The notes: generated by a model not told the origin, from the sequence alone. A stretch of DNA of 64,000 nt from Elysia chlorotica (GCA_003991915.1 RQTK01000089.1:770382-834381), one strand, 5' to 3'. Numbered from the stretch's first letter, positions 1 through 11,625 are shown. Translations and numbers: made by a program.

Positions 1-329
1 AACTAACTAGAGATTTGGTTTTTATTCGTTTTCGAAACCGTGACTGTCTACAGTGTCACCTAAACTTAATCCACAAACGATGGGTCTTTCCGATATCAAA
101 ATTTGGATATTCGTGGCGTTTATTTTAAAACAAGTCCAACAACTAAATGGAAAACAGTGTCGTAAAAAACACCCAACAACACAGTGAACCACAGTTTTAA
201 AATCATATGATCGACTGAGAGAAAAGTAACAGTTAAAAATGATTTGTTTTGGAATTGTATATTAATCAGCGTATTAATCTCCAATTTTGCCATGAACTGA
301 ATGATTATAACACAATACCATGTATTGTC

Positions 330-620
330 AATCTAGCCCGGTCGAAAGTGATTTAGACTGATGGGCAAGTGGTACGCAGTTCGAATCTTACCCAATGTCC
401 TCCCTTCACAGTTATACTGTGTATGATTTCTTCAAGAAACTACGTGAAGAGAATAATAAAAATATTTTTTTTTAAATGGACTCTTCATTTGACTGAGTCG
501 TGTATGAAAACGAATGGGTTTAGATCGTCCGTAGTTCGAATTACATCCAGTTTTTTCACTTCATAGTTACATATTTTTTCTAGAAACTCAGATTACAGGA
601 AAAGTCACCAACCAAGGGAT
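330..620 (+). repeat. Two diverged tRNA-like repeat units
   Basis: Two adjacent units share an acgcagttcgaatctta / ccgtagttcgaattaca core. Each is followed by a cttcacagttatactgtg / cttcatagttacatat segment and a caagaaact / tctagaaactca segment. The first has the clearer B-box-like GTTCGAATC near 380. The spacing of about 160 bp suggests a small direct repeat of a SINE head. Confidence 0.45.
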
Positions 621-1224
621 ATATTTTTTTCTTCTGCTCTTGGTTTTACCAATGATATTAAAAGGAGTTGTGTATGGAACATGTACGTGTATAAATAACA
701 TAAAAATACACAGTATCCGAATCTTTTACTCGACTGAAAGTTCCGAATACACGTCGCTTAGATCTCGTACACTGTACCTGTACCAAACCGAATCCCTCGG
801 GGCAATCCAAACTTGATACGAGTGTACCGGGATGCCCCCAGTCGCACCATTCAGGGCTCGGGTCCGGAACAGAGGCGGAGTTGGATGGGAGAATGCGGGA
901 GGGCCAGGAGTCAGAATAACTCTCCACGAGGGCGTCACAGGAGCGCCTATTGTTCAGAGATTCCTCGGGGACCCGTCTCAGCGGCATACAGCGTCGTCGT
1001 TTTGGGTGGGGGGATAATTGGCAAATTAAAGCAGGCATTTTATTGATAAATGTCCGTGGGTTGCTGGATCTCTAGGCTAGAGGTAGAGGTTACCGAGTCC
1101 GACTTGGTTTGTCTCGTGACGACCGACTGGGGTGGATTCGGAGCGGCGGGGGTGGGGGGGGGGGGGGGGGGTACAGATTGGCATGTTGCACGTTCAGAAA
1201 GGATTAAGACATTAAAATTTAAAG

Positions 1225-1790
1225 AAGGTTTCGCACGTATAATGCCCAAGGCGGCAAACTTGGATACTAGGATGACTCCATTGGTTAGTGCTTTGTATTT
1301 ATTGCGAGAGATCCGAGGTTCGAAACTTATCAAGTCATCTGCTTCCTTTTTAGAGTTTCTCGGGAACCTGGGCGAAGTTAAACTGTCAAAAGATTACAGC
1401 AGTACGCAGACACTTAAGTCGGCAGGACTTTCGATTGACATGAAGGAGGTATAGGTTCGAAACTTATCAAATCTTTGTATTCCCTTAAAGGCTTATAGGA
1501 TTCCTTGGGAGCCTATCGGGAGTTTACTAGTCCAAGATTACACCAGTACACAGACAATTTAGTCAGCAGGGCTGTGGACTTACAAGCAGGAGGTTCGAGG
1601 TTCCAATTCAAGTTAGTTGGCGTCTCTAAAGTCCCCGTTGGCGTAAAAGAGAATAATACCCAAAATACGTCCTAGAGTTTTCCACAGAGATCCTTTATGG
1701 AGAATGACTACTATACAGTACCAGCTGATAGTGTGACTGTAAACCTATGGCTCGCCTTTCCAGAGCACGATCGGCTATCGACTATGTGAA
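1225..1790 (+). repeat. Short tandem array of about 140 bp units with B-box-like motif
   Basis: The phrase gaggttcgaaacttatcaa recurs as gaggttcgaaacttatcaag (1313), taggttcgaaacttatcaaa (1452) and, diverged, cgaggttccaattcaagtta (1597). Each is followed about 50-70 bp later by a line like agattacagcagtac then cagacacttaagtcggcagg. This is a three- to four-copy direct repeat of a tRNA-like unit, similar in style to the longer array at 7640-9480. Confidence 0.6.
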
Positions 1791-2117
1791 TGAACACACT
1801 AAAACAAGAGAACTGAAACTTAGCAAAGGTTGCATTGTCTTTGGGCAAGCTATTTTTGCTCATTGTTTAGAACTGTGAATTGTTTTTAGAAACTTAAATG
1901 AATACAGCAGTCCTATTGTATTTCCCAAAGGAGAAACATTATCGTGGCCAACAAGAAGTGCGTGAATATAAGTTTCAGTATAATAGAATTGTACGGTGTA
2001 AATGTATTTTTTGCACCCCCGCACGCATTCCAAGGTATTGGATTCCACAGGGGAATGGTCTGCATTCAGCAAAAAAAATAACAGGGTCGTCTTAATTCTT
2101 GTGCTATTTTTTTTTGT

Positions 2118-2165
<48 letters not shown>

Positions 2166-2289
2166 TCTAAGACATCAAGCACAGGCTCTACATTCCCAAG
2201 CGAGAAAAAGACGTAACTTCTGATTAGTTATAATTAAGTCGCCTAGATTTTCCTGAGGACTTCTGCTTACAATATAATGTTTGGAGATC

Positions 2290-2370
2290 GCGATTATCAA
2301 CTGAGAATCGAACCGCCGCTCACCTGGTTGCCATTATAGAGCGTTATCTGCTGGACTATGTGGCGTTCAC
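2290..2370 (-). mobile_element. tRNA-like SINE head
   Basis: On the minus strand this reads as a tRNA-like module, with an A-box-like stretch at about 2340-2355 and a B box GGTTCGATTCTC-like motif at about 2305-2316 (plus strand gagaatcgaaccgcc). No cloverleaf good enough for a functional tRNA was found by eye. Confidence 0.45.
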
Positions 2371-3030
2371 GCTTTAACTCTATACTGATTATAATCTAAC
2401 ATACTTTACATTAAAATGTGCGCGTTCTTGGTGGATCTATTAGCTGCTCCCTTTCGGTTACACAATCAAGGCCGTTTTAGACAAGTAGAGTGACCACATA
2501 TTTCTATTTCTCTGCGTCTGTTTGTCTTTCGTGTATCAATATCTTGCGCTTTCAACCCTTAGACTGAATCACATTTAGATTAAAGTTTTATTATTGCTTC
2601 ATCTTTTTTTTTACATTAGATTAATTTTACTTATTTTTTAGTTTATTGTGTCTTCAGAGTTACCGTTTGCCTTTCTGATTGCAAGATCTGTGTTAGTTGA
2701 GATAGGAACCGCAGACTTTTAGTTCTCAGACAAGCGCGTTATTCAATGGAGTTACGGCGTTTCCAATGTTGTCGTTTTCAGAAATATTGATGTAATTTTT
2801 ACTCTAAAAAAGCGATGGATTTCTAGAAGAATTAATTGTATCTAATAACGTTTTTTGTTTTGTTTTATATAAAAAATATACATTATTGGGAAGTTCTCCA
2901 ACGTAGATGTTTCTCTATCTCTCTCTCCTACGCGCGTTGCGTTGAGCATTTGTTGAGATTTGTAACATAGCTTTTTCTGATCCTGAATCCTGATCATCTG
3001 ATTAGTAAAAAAAAAATCTATCGATTGACG

Positions 3031-3108
3031 ACTTGAGACAGTCTAGCGGTAGAGCACACGGATAGTAACCCAAAGCCTTGTGTTCGATTCCCAATCAGAC
3101 TCCCTTTT
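3031..3108 (+). mobile_element. tRNA-like SINE head
   Basis: An A-box-like agtctagcggtagagcac is followed about 30 bp later by a B-box-like gtgttcgattcccaa. This is the same layout as the heads of full SINE copies elsewhere in the window. It is not a convincing tRNA gene because the acceptor arms do not pair. Confidence 0.5.
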
Positions 3109-3374
3109 CTAATTCCTTCTATGTCAGAGTGCTATTGACTCTTCGGGCACATAGGGCGTACATGTAAGCTGTGAAATAGATACATGTATTTTGTTTGAAA
3201 CATACAAAGCTGCATATTTTTATTCTTACTTTTTTGGTTTAAAAGACATACATTTTGGAAAACTAAATAAAAATGCGTTCTTTCGTGACCATTACTAGCA
3301 AAATACTGTGACTCCGTTGATAAAATGTAACCAGTTGAGAGAAATGAAGTTTCTGTATGTCTCAAATCTTTATA

Positions 3375-3480
3375 TGGTAGCCCGTAAAATCGTCAGCGTT
3401 AATGTTGAGACCCGTCTCGGTAAAGGAATCATGTATAGTGGTGACGTTGGACGTTAAACCAATTCAACTCAACTCAATAC
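3375..3480 (+). mobile_element. SINE 3' fragment
   Basis: This is the 3' third of the common SINE: tggtagcccgtaaaatcgtc, a degenerate cagacgt box, gacccgtc, then ttggacgttaaaccaattc. It ends in a (caact)n-like tail. The tRNA-like head is absent, so the copy is 5' truncated, as retrotransposed SINEs often are. Confidence 0.75.
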
Positions 3481-3589
3481 ATGATCGTCTCGTCCATAAA
3501 GCAGTCACGTATAGTCATGCTCCTAGTGGAACGAGACTTGACATCACAGTTCACGGTGCTGACGACAGACTGACAACAACCTGACAAAG

Positions 3590-3790
3590 ATTCCCTGCCC
3601 CCTCTGACAAGCTTGCCCACCCTCTCACTGCCAAATCGCCTCCCCTTTTCCGCGCCGGGGACCGCCGCTCAAGCCTGCACGCCCCGCACTTAAGTCACTA
3701 GGTGTCGCTCTGGTCTGTACCTCCGACTGGCCGCCCCTCCCCGCCCACTCCCCGCCCAACCCCGCCCACTCAGGTAAACACCCGCCACAC
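3590..3790. promoter_or_regulatory. GC-rich block with clustered GC boxes (candidate promoter)
   Basis: This 200 bp island stands out from its AT-rich surroundings. Three copies of CCCCGCCC (GC boxes on the complementary strand) begin at 3739, 3750 and 3760, with another CCGCCCC at 3731. They sit on nearly the same helix face, 10-11 bp apart. A donor-like CAG/GTAAAC follows at 3771-3776. The block could be a promoter or 5' exon of an unseen gene. No homologous coding sequence is recognised. Confidence 0.4.
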
Positions 3791-4378
3791 GGGGACTGTC
3801 TGGTCATAGCCTACTTGTTACCTTACTGAGTACTAGAGGGGGACATGGCTTAGGCTAGATCAACGACTCTACAATAAACCAAGACGGTTCACTTCCAATT
3901 AAACCTTATTAAAATTTAAAAATAAAAACGTCCTCGACCTATTTACAGCGCCCCCTATGTGTCTATGCGGACACCGTTTCGCGTAACGCCTATTTTCCTT
4001 AGTAAACATTGTTAGAAACACGACAAGTCAAACACATTTTGAAGTGTAAAACTACACATTAATCATCTTTTTTCTGCAATAGTGAAAATATTTAAAGCCA
4101 ATAACAAGGACAAGATGACAACTTTTTTATGACTTGATTCTATTTCCTAGATTTTGATTCTATTACCTACAAAAATCTATATTTTAATCTAGACTATAGA
4201 TTCCAGATGTAGATCTAATTTAAATTCTAGTATCTATGTAAAGCGCATCGCACTACAATATATTAGAATCCGCATTTCCTTGTTTTAGAATCTAAATGTA
4301 TCTAGTTTCTAATTCACTTCAGATCATAATGATCAAAATGGGTTGTGATCATCATTCTCTGGCACGATCATCTTAAAT

Positions 4379-4393
4379 GGGGGGGGGGGGGGG

Positions 4394-4461
<68 letters not shown>

Positions 4462-4474
4462 CAGAGAGAAATAC
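4379..4474 (+). repeat. (G)18 followed by (AG)n microsatellite
   Basis: Eighteen G residues (4379-4396) run directly into about 78 bp of GA dinucleotides ending with a few ACAG units. It is a pure polypurine tract. The predicted Arg/Glu-repeat peptide here is an artefact of the repeat. Confidence 0.97.
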
Positions 4475-6400
4475 ATTTTTTTTAAACCAAGTACAAGTGC
4501 ATTACCAATCACACATTAATTTTGTTAGCTTGACAGCTGTTCTACATTGCCAACACTGCTTTATAATCTTCACGCATTTACATTTATTTGAAAACATTAT
4601 ACATAATTAAATATTTGTCTGGTATAGGAACGGTTTTCATAATCATACAAAAAAAATAGCAAAGAAGGTTTCAAGATTTTAAAAAAAATAGTTTTATGCA
4701 AATATTTTTTCTTTACTTTTAGGTTTTATGAGTTCCATATGATGCAGTGGTTTTGGCATGTCAGACAAAGTTAGGGTGGCTGAATTCCTGTTTGAACGAC
4801 AACGAGTTGCTGGATAAGTGAACTGGCTGGTATCAAATTCAATGATTTAAACAGGAAACATAATGAGCAGTGAAACTGCTGAGAAGTTCTTTTAACACCG
4901 TCTTTGAGAAGATTTATCCGACGTGAATTTATGAGCCAAGGCTTAACAAAACTTGTAAATATCTTAAAAAAAAAAAAAAAGAGACAAAATAGAGAAAAAA
5001 AAATACCCAAAAACATTCTTGACATTTCACATTATATGACAAATAGAACCCACATTTTTTTTTCTATTTTGTTTACTTCATTTTCATAGTTCAGTAAGCT
5101 AGGCCTATATATATACACAGGTTTTATCGTCAAAGGCCTTAGATGATTCTAATCCATATTAAAAAATCATAAAAGAATACATCTAGAGACAGATAAAAAG
5201 TTTCATTTTTTATTGAATCCCAACTGGCCTTTTAAAACTTACTGGATCTATTTAGAAATATCTCTCTGTATAATTATATAATACATACATAATCTATTGT
5301 TTCTAATTTGAATCTAAGATAGGTGGGTCTATTAATTAGATCTTTAAGTTGACTGGTTGCTTTATATGTACAGATTGTCGATTTTTACCACTCAGTTGGT
5401 CTTGTGAAGGTAGAAGTCGATATTGGACCACTTGACTGCTATCTAATTATTTTTTACTGTGCTCAAATTGTGAGTTAAAATTTGGCTCTACTGAAAAGCA
5501 TTAGACCTACCTATTTATTGTATGAAATCTACTGACTAGAAATACCTCAATGTGTACATTTTTTATGAAAGAGAATAACTAATCCTTTTAGAAATATTAC
5601 CTGTTAGGTGGAAATGTACAAACATAGTGCCACACCCCAAAGTAAATCTAAATCTAGATCCAGGTGAATCGAAAAAATCTCTCTTTTATAAAACAACAAA
5701 CACGAAACTTGTCAGATTTTGGCAATCTCACAATTAATATCGAAGGGCCTTCAAATAGCGGAAGAATCCGTCCTAATCGCAGTCAAGCGGTTGATCTAAG
5801 AATTAGTTTCTGAACGGGTATACATTCTAGATCTGGATTATTGGCCGAAGCTATTGCTCTACATGTATCTAGATTCTAGATCTAGACTGAGAACAAAACT
5901 AACTTGTATTGATTTAATGGGAATCTAAAAGATGATAATTCAGGATTGTTTTGTCTAGATTAAGTGCAATCACATAGTTCTATTAATAGCCTCTTTTTAG
6001 TGCAATCACTTGGAACGCAATGTTCGCTTTTGCTTCTGTTCTTCTCACAATTTTTGTAAAGTTTAAGTTCACTTTGTTTGTTGACATCTTTGAAGTTGAA
6101 AACGAAACTCCGTTACCAACGCAACAGTAAACAATATAATCAGCTGGTACCTCAGGTTGTGTTTTCCGGTTTCACAGGGGGCGCTGCTAGTTGATGTGGA
6201 CACTTTTTTAAGTCAGTGGTACAGGACTGGTACATGTATATCTCGTTAGTGTGGGTCTAGTATACAGAGCACTTTGGCTGAATGTACTAAACGCCATGTA
6301 TATGTCCTATGACGATGGGTCTTCCAGAGGATGCAGGTACAGCGTCCAATTATAACTCTATCTGAAACTTATGGAGCTAATCAGCGATTAGAAAATCCCA
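4475..6400. other. AT-rich interval, AGATCT-rich, no gene
   Basis: Repeated use of tctagatc-type words (for example around 5645 and 5870-5890) is the main visible feature. No SINE core, LINE motif or plausible exon is recognised. The short open frames at 4771-5089 are AT- and homopolymer-driven. Confidence 0.5.
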
Positions 6401-6431
6401 CCGCTAGGGGGCGTTAATGGGACGTTAAGCC

Positions 6432-6694
6432 TAGGGCCTGGAGGGAGATAGGGGAAGAGACAGAAAGAGAAAGAGAAAGACAGAGAGTGAGGGAGAGAAA
6501 GGAAAAGAGAGAGATAGAGAGAGTGGGGGGGGGGGGGGGGGGGGGGGGAATAGAGAGGAAGAGAAAGATAGAGTGGGAGAGAGAAAGGGAAAGGGGGTGA
6601 GAGGGATAAAGAGGGGAATAGAGAGAGAAAGAGAGAGAGAGAAAAGAGAGAGAGAAAGACACAGAGAGAGAGAGAGAAAGAGAGAGAGAGACAC
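6432..6694 (+). repeat. GA-rich polypurine tract with (G)24
   Basis: About 260 bp of interrupted GA/GAAA sequence contains an uninterrupted run of 24 G at 6525-6548. Open frames on both strands here are pure low-complexity sequence. Confidence 0.95.
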
Positions 6695-7167
6695 TTTATG
6701 CGCAGTTGGTAGTCAAGACAGTGTGTGTACTCCACTTCTTGTAAATCATATACATGTATATACCTGTTTCTATTACGGTGGCAATAGAGGATTAGTCTGA
6801 AAGAAACAGCAGGAGATGCGTGTTTCAAATCAAGTCTATATCTTGTTTATTAATTATTCCCGAATCTGGAAATGTTGGGAAACTAAGGATGTTCGACTTG
6901 TCAATATTTTCCTGAAGATTCCTTCACGGAGATGGGTAATGCCAATGGACGTATGAAGAAATGAAGCTTCATAATATTTCCAGATCTAGACACTTGAGTT
7001 CTTTTAGGACGTGGTCTAGAAACTAGTAGTTTCACCTGCCAATGCATACAATCACATTCTACCGTAGGTGTTTATATTCATCCTCCTCCCCCTCTAGGGG
7101 CGTAGACTTTTCTAAGCCTTGCGTCTCCCAATCTCTCTTTCACTCTCAACCTTGTGGTCTCCCCTTC

Positions 7168-7285
7168 TCTCTGTCAGCTCTCTCTCTCTCTTTCTCTCTC
7201 CTGCATCTATTCTACTATTCTCTTTCTGTCTCTGTCTCTATCTCTTTACCTCTACCCTTTATTTTCCCCATTTCTCCCCCCGTAC

Positions 7286-7359
<74 letters not shown>

Positions 7360-7460
7360 GCATCTATTCTGTCATTCTCTTTCTGTCTCTGTCTCGATCT
7401 CTTTACTTCTCCCCTTTCTCTCTTCCCCGTATTCTCTCTCTCCCTCTCCCTCTCTCATCA
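7168..7460 (+). repeat. (CT)n microsatellite with internal duplicated flank
   Basis: A CT-rich tract has a perfect stretch at about 7287-7356. The sequence on either side is itself duplicated: ctcctgcatctattct then attctctttctgtctctgtc occurs at about 7198 and again at about 7355. The microsatellite may therefore have grown with a local duplication. Confidence 0.93.
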
Positions 7461-7639
7461 TGCGACCTGGACCAGTGTACTCAGTACATTTTGTATCTGT
7501 ATGACTCTCCCACCTCCTGTATGCCTGTTCGCCGCTCGCCGCCTTTGATGTTCCGCGCCGCGATCTCTGGATCAACAACACTAATCGAGTTTAATCGCGA
7601 GCTATTGATCTAGGGAATTACCAGCCTGGGAGAGGAGGG

Positions 7640-9480
7640 GGAACATACCCAGTAAGAAAACAGAGGGAGGGCCACAGGAAAAAATGGGAAAAATAGAATG
7701 TAGAACTATGGGTGTTTTCTGACGTATTGACAAGCATAGTGTAGCGGCATTCGTGGACCAGAGAAGCAGAGAAAGGATAAAAATTAATTCATCAGAATAA
7801 TGTACCAGCACATGGCTATACGTATTTCACTTAGTGCCTAGAACTGACGGACGGATAAGCGTCTGAGATTTAAATCTCTAAAGATAAATCCTGTATCCTG
7901 CATGAAAAGGTTGAAAACATTAAGGATGAACAGAAAAGGAAGAAAATAAAACGGAAGGTTTTACTGTGAGCGTTTTTTTGTTGTTGTTGTTTTTTTTACG
8001 TCACTGGAGCAGTGTAATCTATTGGGGGATAAGAAAGAATATATATACATTACAGTGGGCAGGTAACTCATTGAGTTAGAGCACTAAGCTGACTGTAATG
8101 GGGTCTAAGGTTTGAACCTCTCAAGTTACGTAGACACACAAGATACCTTAAGTGGGAAAGCAGGAAACAAGGGAAAAATCTTAAAACTTGGGACGTTTCT
8201 GACGTATGGCGAAGCGTAGCATATGGGGGGATAGAACTAAATTCGTCTATGAGCACAGGTAGCTCACTGTGATGATGCGCCCAATTGACTGTCTAGATGT
8301 TTAAAGATCGAATCTCTTGTCATAGGTAGTAAAATATACGGAGCTTCCCTCCCTCTACCACCACCACCTGTCACACACACACATAGAAACAGAAGGAACA
8401 AATATGAAGATAAAATTCGAAAGTTTATTTTTTTATTTTTAGAAAGGCATGGTACATTGTATCATTGGAGGACTATAAAAAGATAAATTCACCAGATCGG
8501 ACAGTTAGAGGTTTAAACTAACTGTTAAGAGGTCTAGGGCTCGAACCTTTTGTCAAGATAGAAAAAAATAGAGAGGCCCACACAAAGAAGAAGATGAAAT
8601 GAATTTACAAAATATGAACGTTTTTTGTTTGTTTGTTTTTAAGTAAGATAAAGCGCATCATAATTATTTGCAGGCATGGGAGATATAAATACACCAGAGT
8701 GCAAGGGTAGATCACTCTGTTAGTTAGTGCTCTGAACTCACGGACATATCTCTACTCTATTAAGTAAAGGTACGACATAATATAAAGACGCCAAAAGAAA
8801 ACAAAGAAGGAAAAACAAGGAAGGGGGTAAATCTGAGAGCGCTTTTGATGTATGGCGAAGCGTAGCATATTGAGGGACTAGAAAGAGATACATTGTAGAG
8901 GACAGGTAGGTTGGGCAGTTAGAGCATTAAACAAAGGGATATTGGGTGTGTGGTTCAAGTCTGGATATAACTAGATTTAGACAGAGTATAGATTTGGTGA
9001 TTTTAGACTCTTTCGAGTGAGGTATGAAAACAGAAAGAGGCCCACAGATAAAACATAAGGGAGAACGTAAAACTATGAAAGTTTTGATGCAAAAAGAAGC
9101 ATTGCATACTGGAGGACTAGAAAGAGATAACTTTACCAGAGTGCAAGAGAACAGCAGTTAGATAGTGCTCTGAGTTGCCGGGCAGATTAAAGTCTTAGGT
9201 TCAAATATCAAACGGTGGCCCCGTCTCTCTCAAATAAAGGTAGGACAACAGAAGAAAGGCCTCAGAAAAAAAAGTAAAGAAAAGAAGGGAGAAGGTAAAC
9301 TATGAAAGTTATTGTGGCATGGACAGAGGTGTAGGGCGTGGCATGTTACACAAAGAGATAGATTGAACAGACTGTGCATGTACATGGCTAGGCTGGGATG
9401 TGTGCTCTTAAGTGACGATCAAGGAGTTTGAGGCTCAAATATGAGCCCTTGAGCCCGCTTCTCGCTACGATTATAATTAA
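7640..9480 (+). repeat. Tandem array of about eight units with tRNA-like heads
   Basis: Units recur with spacing of roughly 200-280 bp. One anchor resembles gatgtatggcgaagcgtagc (near 7715, 7995, 8195, 8440, 8640, 8845, 9085 and 9305). It is followed by a line like ggaggactagaaagagata. Then comes a tRNA-like block, for example aactcattgagttagagcac with ggtttgaacctc (8065-8120), again near 8260, 8490, 8705, 8910, 9150 and 9385. The B-box-like GGTTYRAAYC is recognisable in several units. Units are strongly diverged. No coding potential is seen. Confidence 0.72.
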
Positions 9481-10318
9481 TATGCGGAAAATGGAAGCGG
9501 CAAAAGCTAACCGAAGAAAAAAACCATCACATAGAGGTAGGAGTAGCATCATGTATATGACTAGTATCCCAGAATAAAAAAAATCTATGAACTCAGTATT
9601 CGGGTTAATTCATAAACACCGCTCAACAACCTGGGTTTTGTTGTGCATACATTCACAATTTTAACACATGCAGTCCTTTATTTTAGAGGTACATGTAGTA
9701 GTAGTAGTTGTTGTTGATTTTGATGGTGGTGATGGAGATGCTGGGTTGGTGATGGTCGTGGTAGCGGTGGTTGTAGTGTTGAAGCAAGAGAAGCAAAATA
9801 GGACTGCAGTGTTTAAAGCAGTAACCGAAATAACAGAAAAAAAACAAGAACAGAAGAAGAAAAACGAGAAGGAGATAATGAAGTAACGACATGAAAATTA
9901 AGAGTAGAACCATCATGTCAGTTTTGTTTCACTTTCGTATAGAAGATCCTACCCTCCTGAAAAATAGAAAAGTCCGCGACTTTGGGTGATGCTGTAAAAC
10001 GGACTAACAGTAACACCCCTAATTTCTTACGCCCACTGCATCCACCAAACCTTCCCCTCTTGAATTGACTTGCTTGGCTGGTCGCAGTCTCTGTCAACTG
10101 TCTGACGGCGAGACTGAGTATTTCGCACCCACGTCAACCAAACTTAGTGAGTCGGACAAAGTGCATGCCTGAATAGGCCAGTGGGATGCCGGGATCTACG
10201 TGAGGTACGTGCTAGAGGCCCCGCTCTTCAAATCACTCGGGTAGATGGGCTGGAATATCATGATCCGCGGTTCCGGGGATTTCACATTTCTCTTTAGGGG
10301 TCTTACTAGGAACAACGT

Positions 10319-10370
10319 GGAGGTAACTTACGACTCGTTTTAAGCCTTCTTATTCGTATTATTCTTACGA
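10319..10370 (+). mobile_element. Partial hairpin-element copy
   Basis: The sequence acttacgactcgttttaagccttcttattcg matches in pieces the left half and loop of the hairpin elements at 21425-21502 and 35248-35336. The right arm is reduced to cttacgacc. It sits just upstream of a SINE. Confidence 0.5.
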
Positions 10371-10385
10371 CCGGGTGTAAACTAC

Positions 10386-10600
10386 CGTGGCGCAAGTGAT
10401 TGAAGGTTGATCTCCAAATCCGCAGGTGCCTGGTTCGAATCCCACGGTCGGGCACATTTATTTGCGAGATTTCTTCCCCTACTTGTTAGGTCGGTGTCGG
10501 TACAATGTATACTGGTATCGGCTGAACAGGACTGGCATCGTCGCACTATCTTGTGTCTGGAAGACTTTAGCCTTAGGACCCTTCTTGTAAACCTCTCTAT
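10386..10600 (+). mobile_element. SINE copy with tRNA-like head
   Basis: The head carries an A-box-like gtggcgcaagtgattgaagg and a clear B box GGTTCGAATCCC at about 10433. The family line cttgttaggtcggtgtcggt follows, then a diverged core (gctgaacaggactggcat, tcttgtgtctgg). The 3' TTGGACGTTAAAC end is not recognisable. Confidence 0.65.
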
Positions 10601-10754
10601 CACAAAGAGCACCGTCTTTTTGATCATCGGATTAAAGTTTAGTATTGGTGGATTAGCTCCTACATAGGATCCTTTCTGGTAGTTTGCGTTGATTCGAATA
10701 TATCCGCCAAAACCATTCAGATTTGGATCTAGGAGAGATTCTATCCCACAAAGA

Positions 10755-10928
10755 ATAATGCAAAGTCACTCCCAACTGGTTGGATCGGTGTCAGTTTAAT
10801 GGCGGCCGGCAGAGGTAGGAGTCATGGTATCCTCCCCCTGTCTAGTGTGTGGCAGCCCATCAAATCATCAGACGTCCGTCTTGGGGTTCGTCTCCTATAT
10901 AGCCTTTATAGCGCAACTGAACTCAACT
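10755..10928 (+). mobile_element. SINE core and 3' part
   Basis: This copy has ctggttggatcggtgtcagt, aggagtcatggtatcc, gtgtgtggcagc, cagacgtccgtcttggg and tatagcctttatagcg in family order. It ends in a degenerate aactgaactcaac. The tRNA-like head is missing. Confidence 0.8.
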
Positions 10929-10964
10929 TTCTGATTTAGATCTAGAGTCGTTATTACAATGTTG

Positions 10965-11625
10965 TGGCAAGTTTATACGAATCGTCTTGCGATATAAGAA
11001 TAAGAAGACTTAATGCCCTTGCTGTTATAAGAAAACGAAGACTTAGGACTCGGCTTGCGATTATAGGAGCAATGAGGATTACGGGCGTAAAACGGCTCGT
11101 CTTGCTATGTAACAACAAGAAGACTTAGGGCGACTCGTAAGCTAATGTGACGTTGTACTTACGCTTGTCTTGCTATGTAAAAAACAAGAAGACTTACGGC
11201 GAGTTGTAAGCTAATGTGACGTTGTACGTACGGCTTGTCTCGCTATGTAAAAACAACAAGACTTACGGCGAGCTGTAAGCTAGTGTGACATTGTACTTAC
11301 GGCGAGTTGTAAGCTAGTGAGACGTTGTACTTACGGCTTGTATTGCTATGTAAAAACAACAAGACTTAGGGCGAGTTGTAAGCTAATGCGGCGTTGTACT
11401 TACGGCTTGTATTGCTATGTACAAACAAGAAGACTTAAGGCGAGTTGTAGGCTAGTGCGGCGTTGTACTTATGGCTCGTTTTGTTATGTACAAACAAGAA
11501 GACTTAGGGCGAGTTGTAAGCTAATGCGGCGTTGTACTTACGTCTAGTCTTGCTATGTAAAAACAAGAAGACTTAGGGCGAGTTGTAAGCTAGTGTGACA
11601 TTATTGTACTTACGCCCCTAGGACT
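10965..11625 (+). repeat. 69 bp satellite array related to the hairpin element
   Basis: From about 11100 there are seven to eight near-identical 69 bp units. Each contains aagaagactta, gcgagttgtaagctaatg, acgttgtacttacggct and tgctatgtaaaaacaa. More diverged precursor units precede them from 10965. Because 69 is a multiple of three, the units create an open frame of 23-residue repeats at 11317-11547, which is not evidence of a gene. The last unit ends ttgtacttacgcccctag, matching the right end of the hairpin element at 35248-35340. Confidence 0.88.

Noticed and set aside
6388-7613. Long Ser/Leu- or Arg/Glu-rich open frames
   Set aside because: Pure GA/CT microsatellite translation.
10386-10455. 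Functional tRNA gene
   Set aside because: A and B boxes are present, but the acceptor and anticodon stems do not form a convincing cloverleaf, and a SINE core follows. The same holds for the other tRNA-like heads.
11317-11547. Open frame of 76 residues with 23-residue repeats
   Set aside because: It is produced by the 69 bp satellite, whose period is a multiple of three. It lies wholly inside the array and has no family resemblance.
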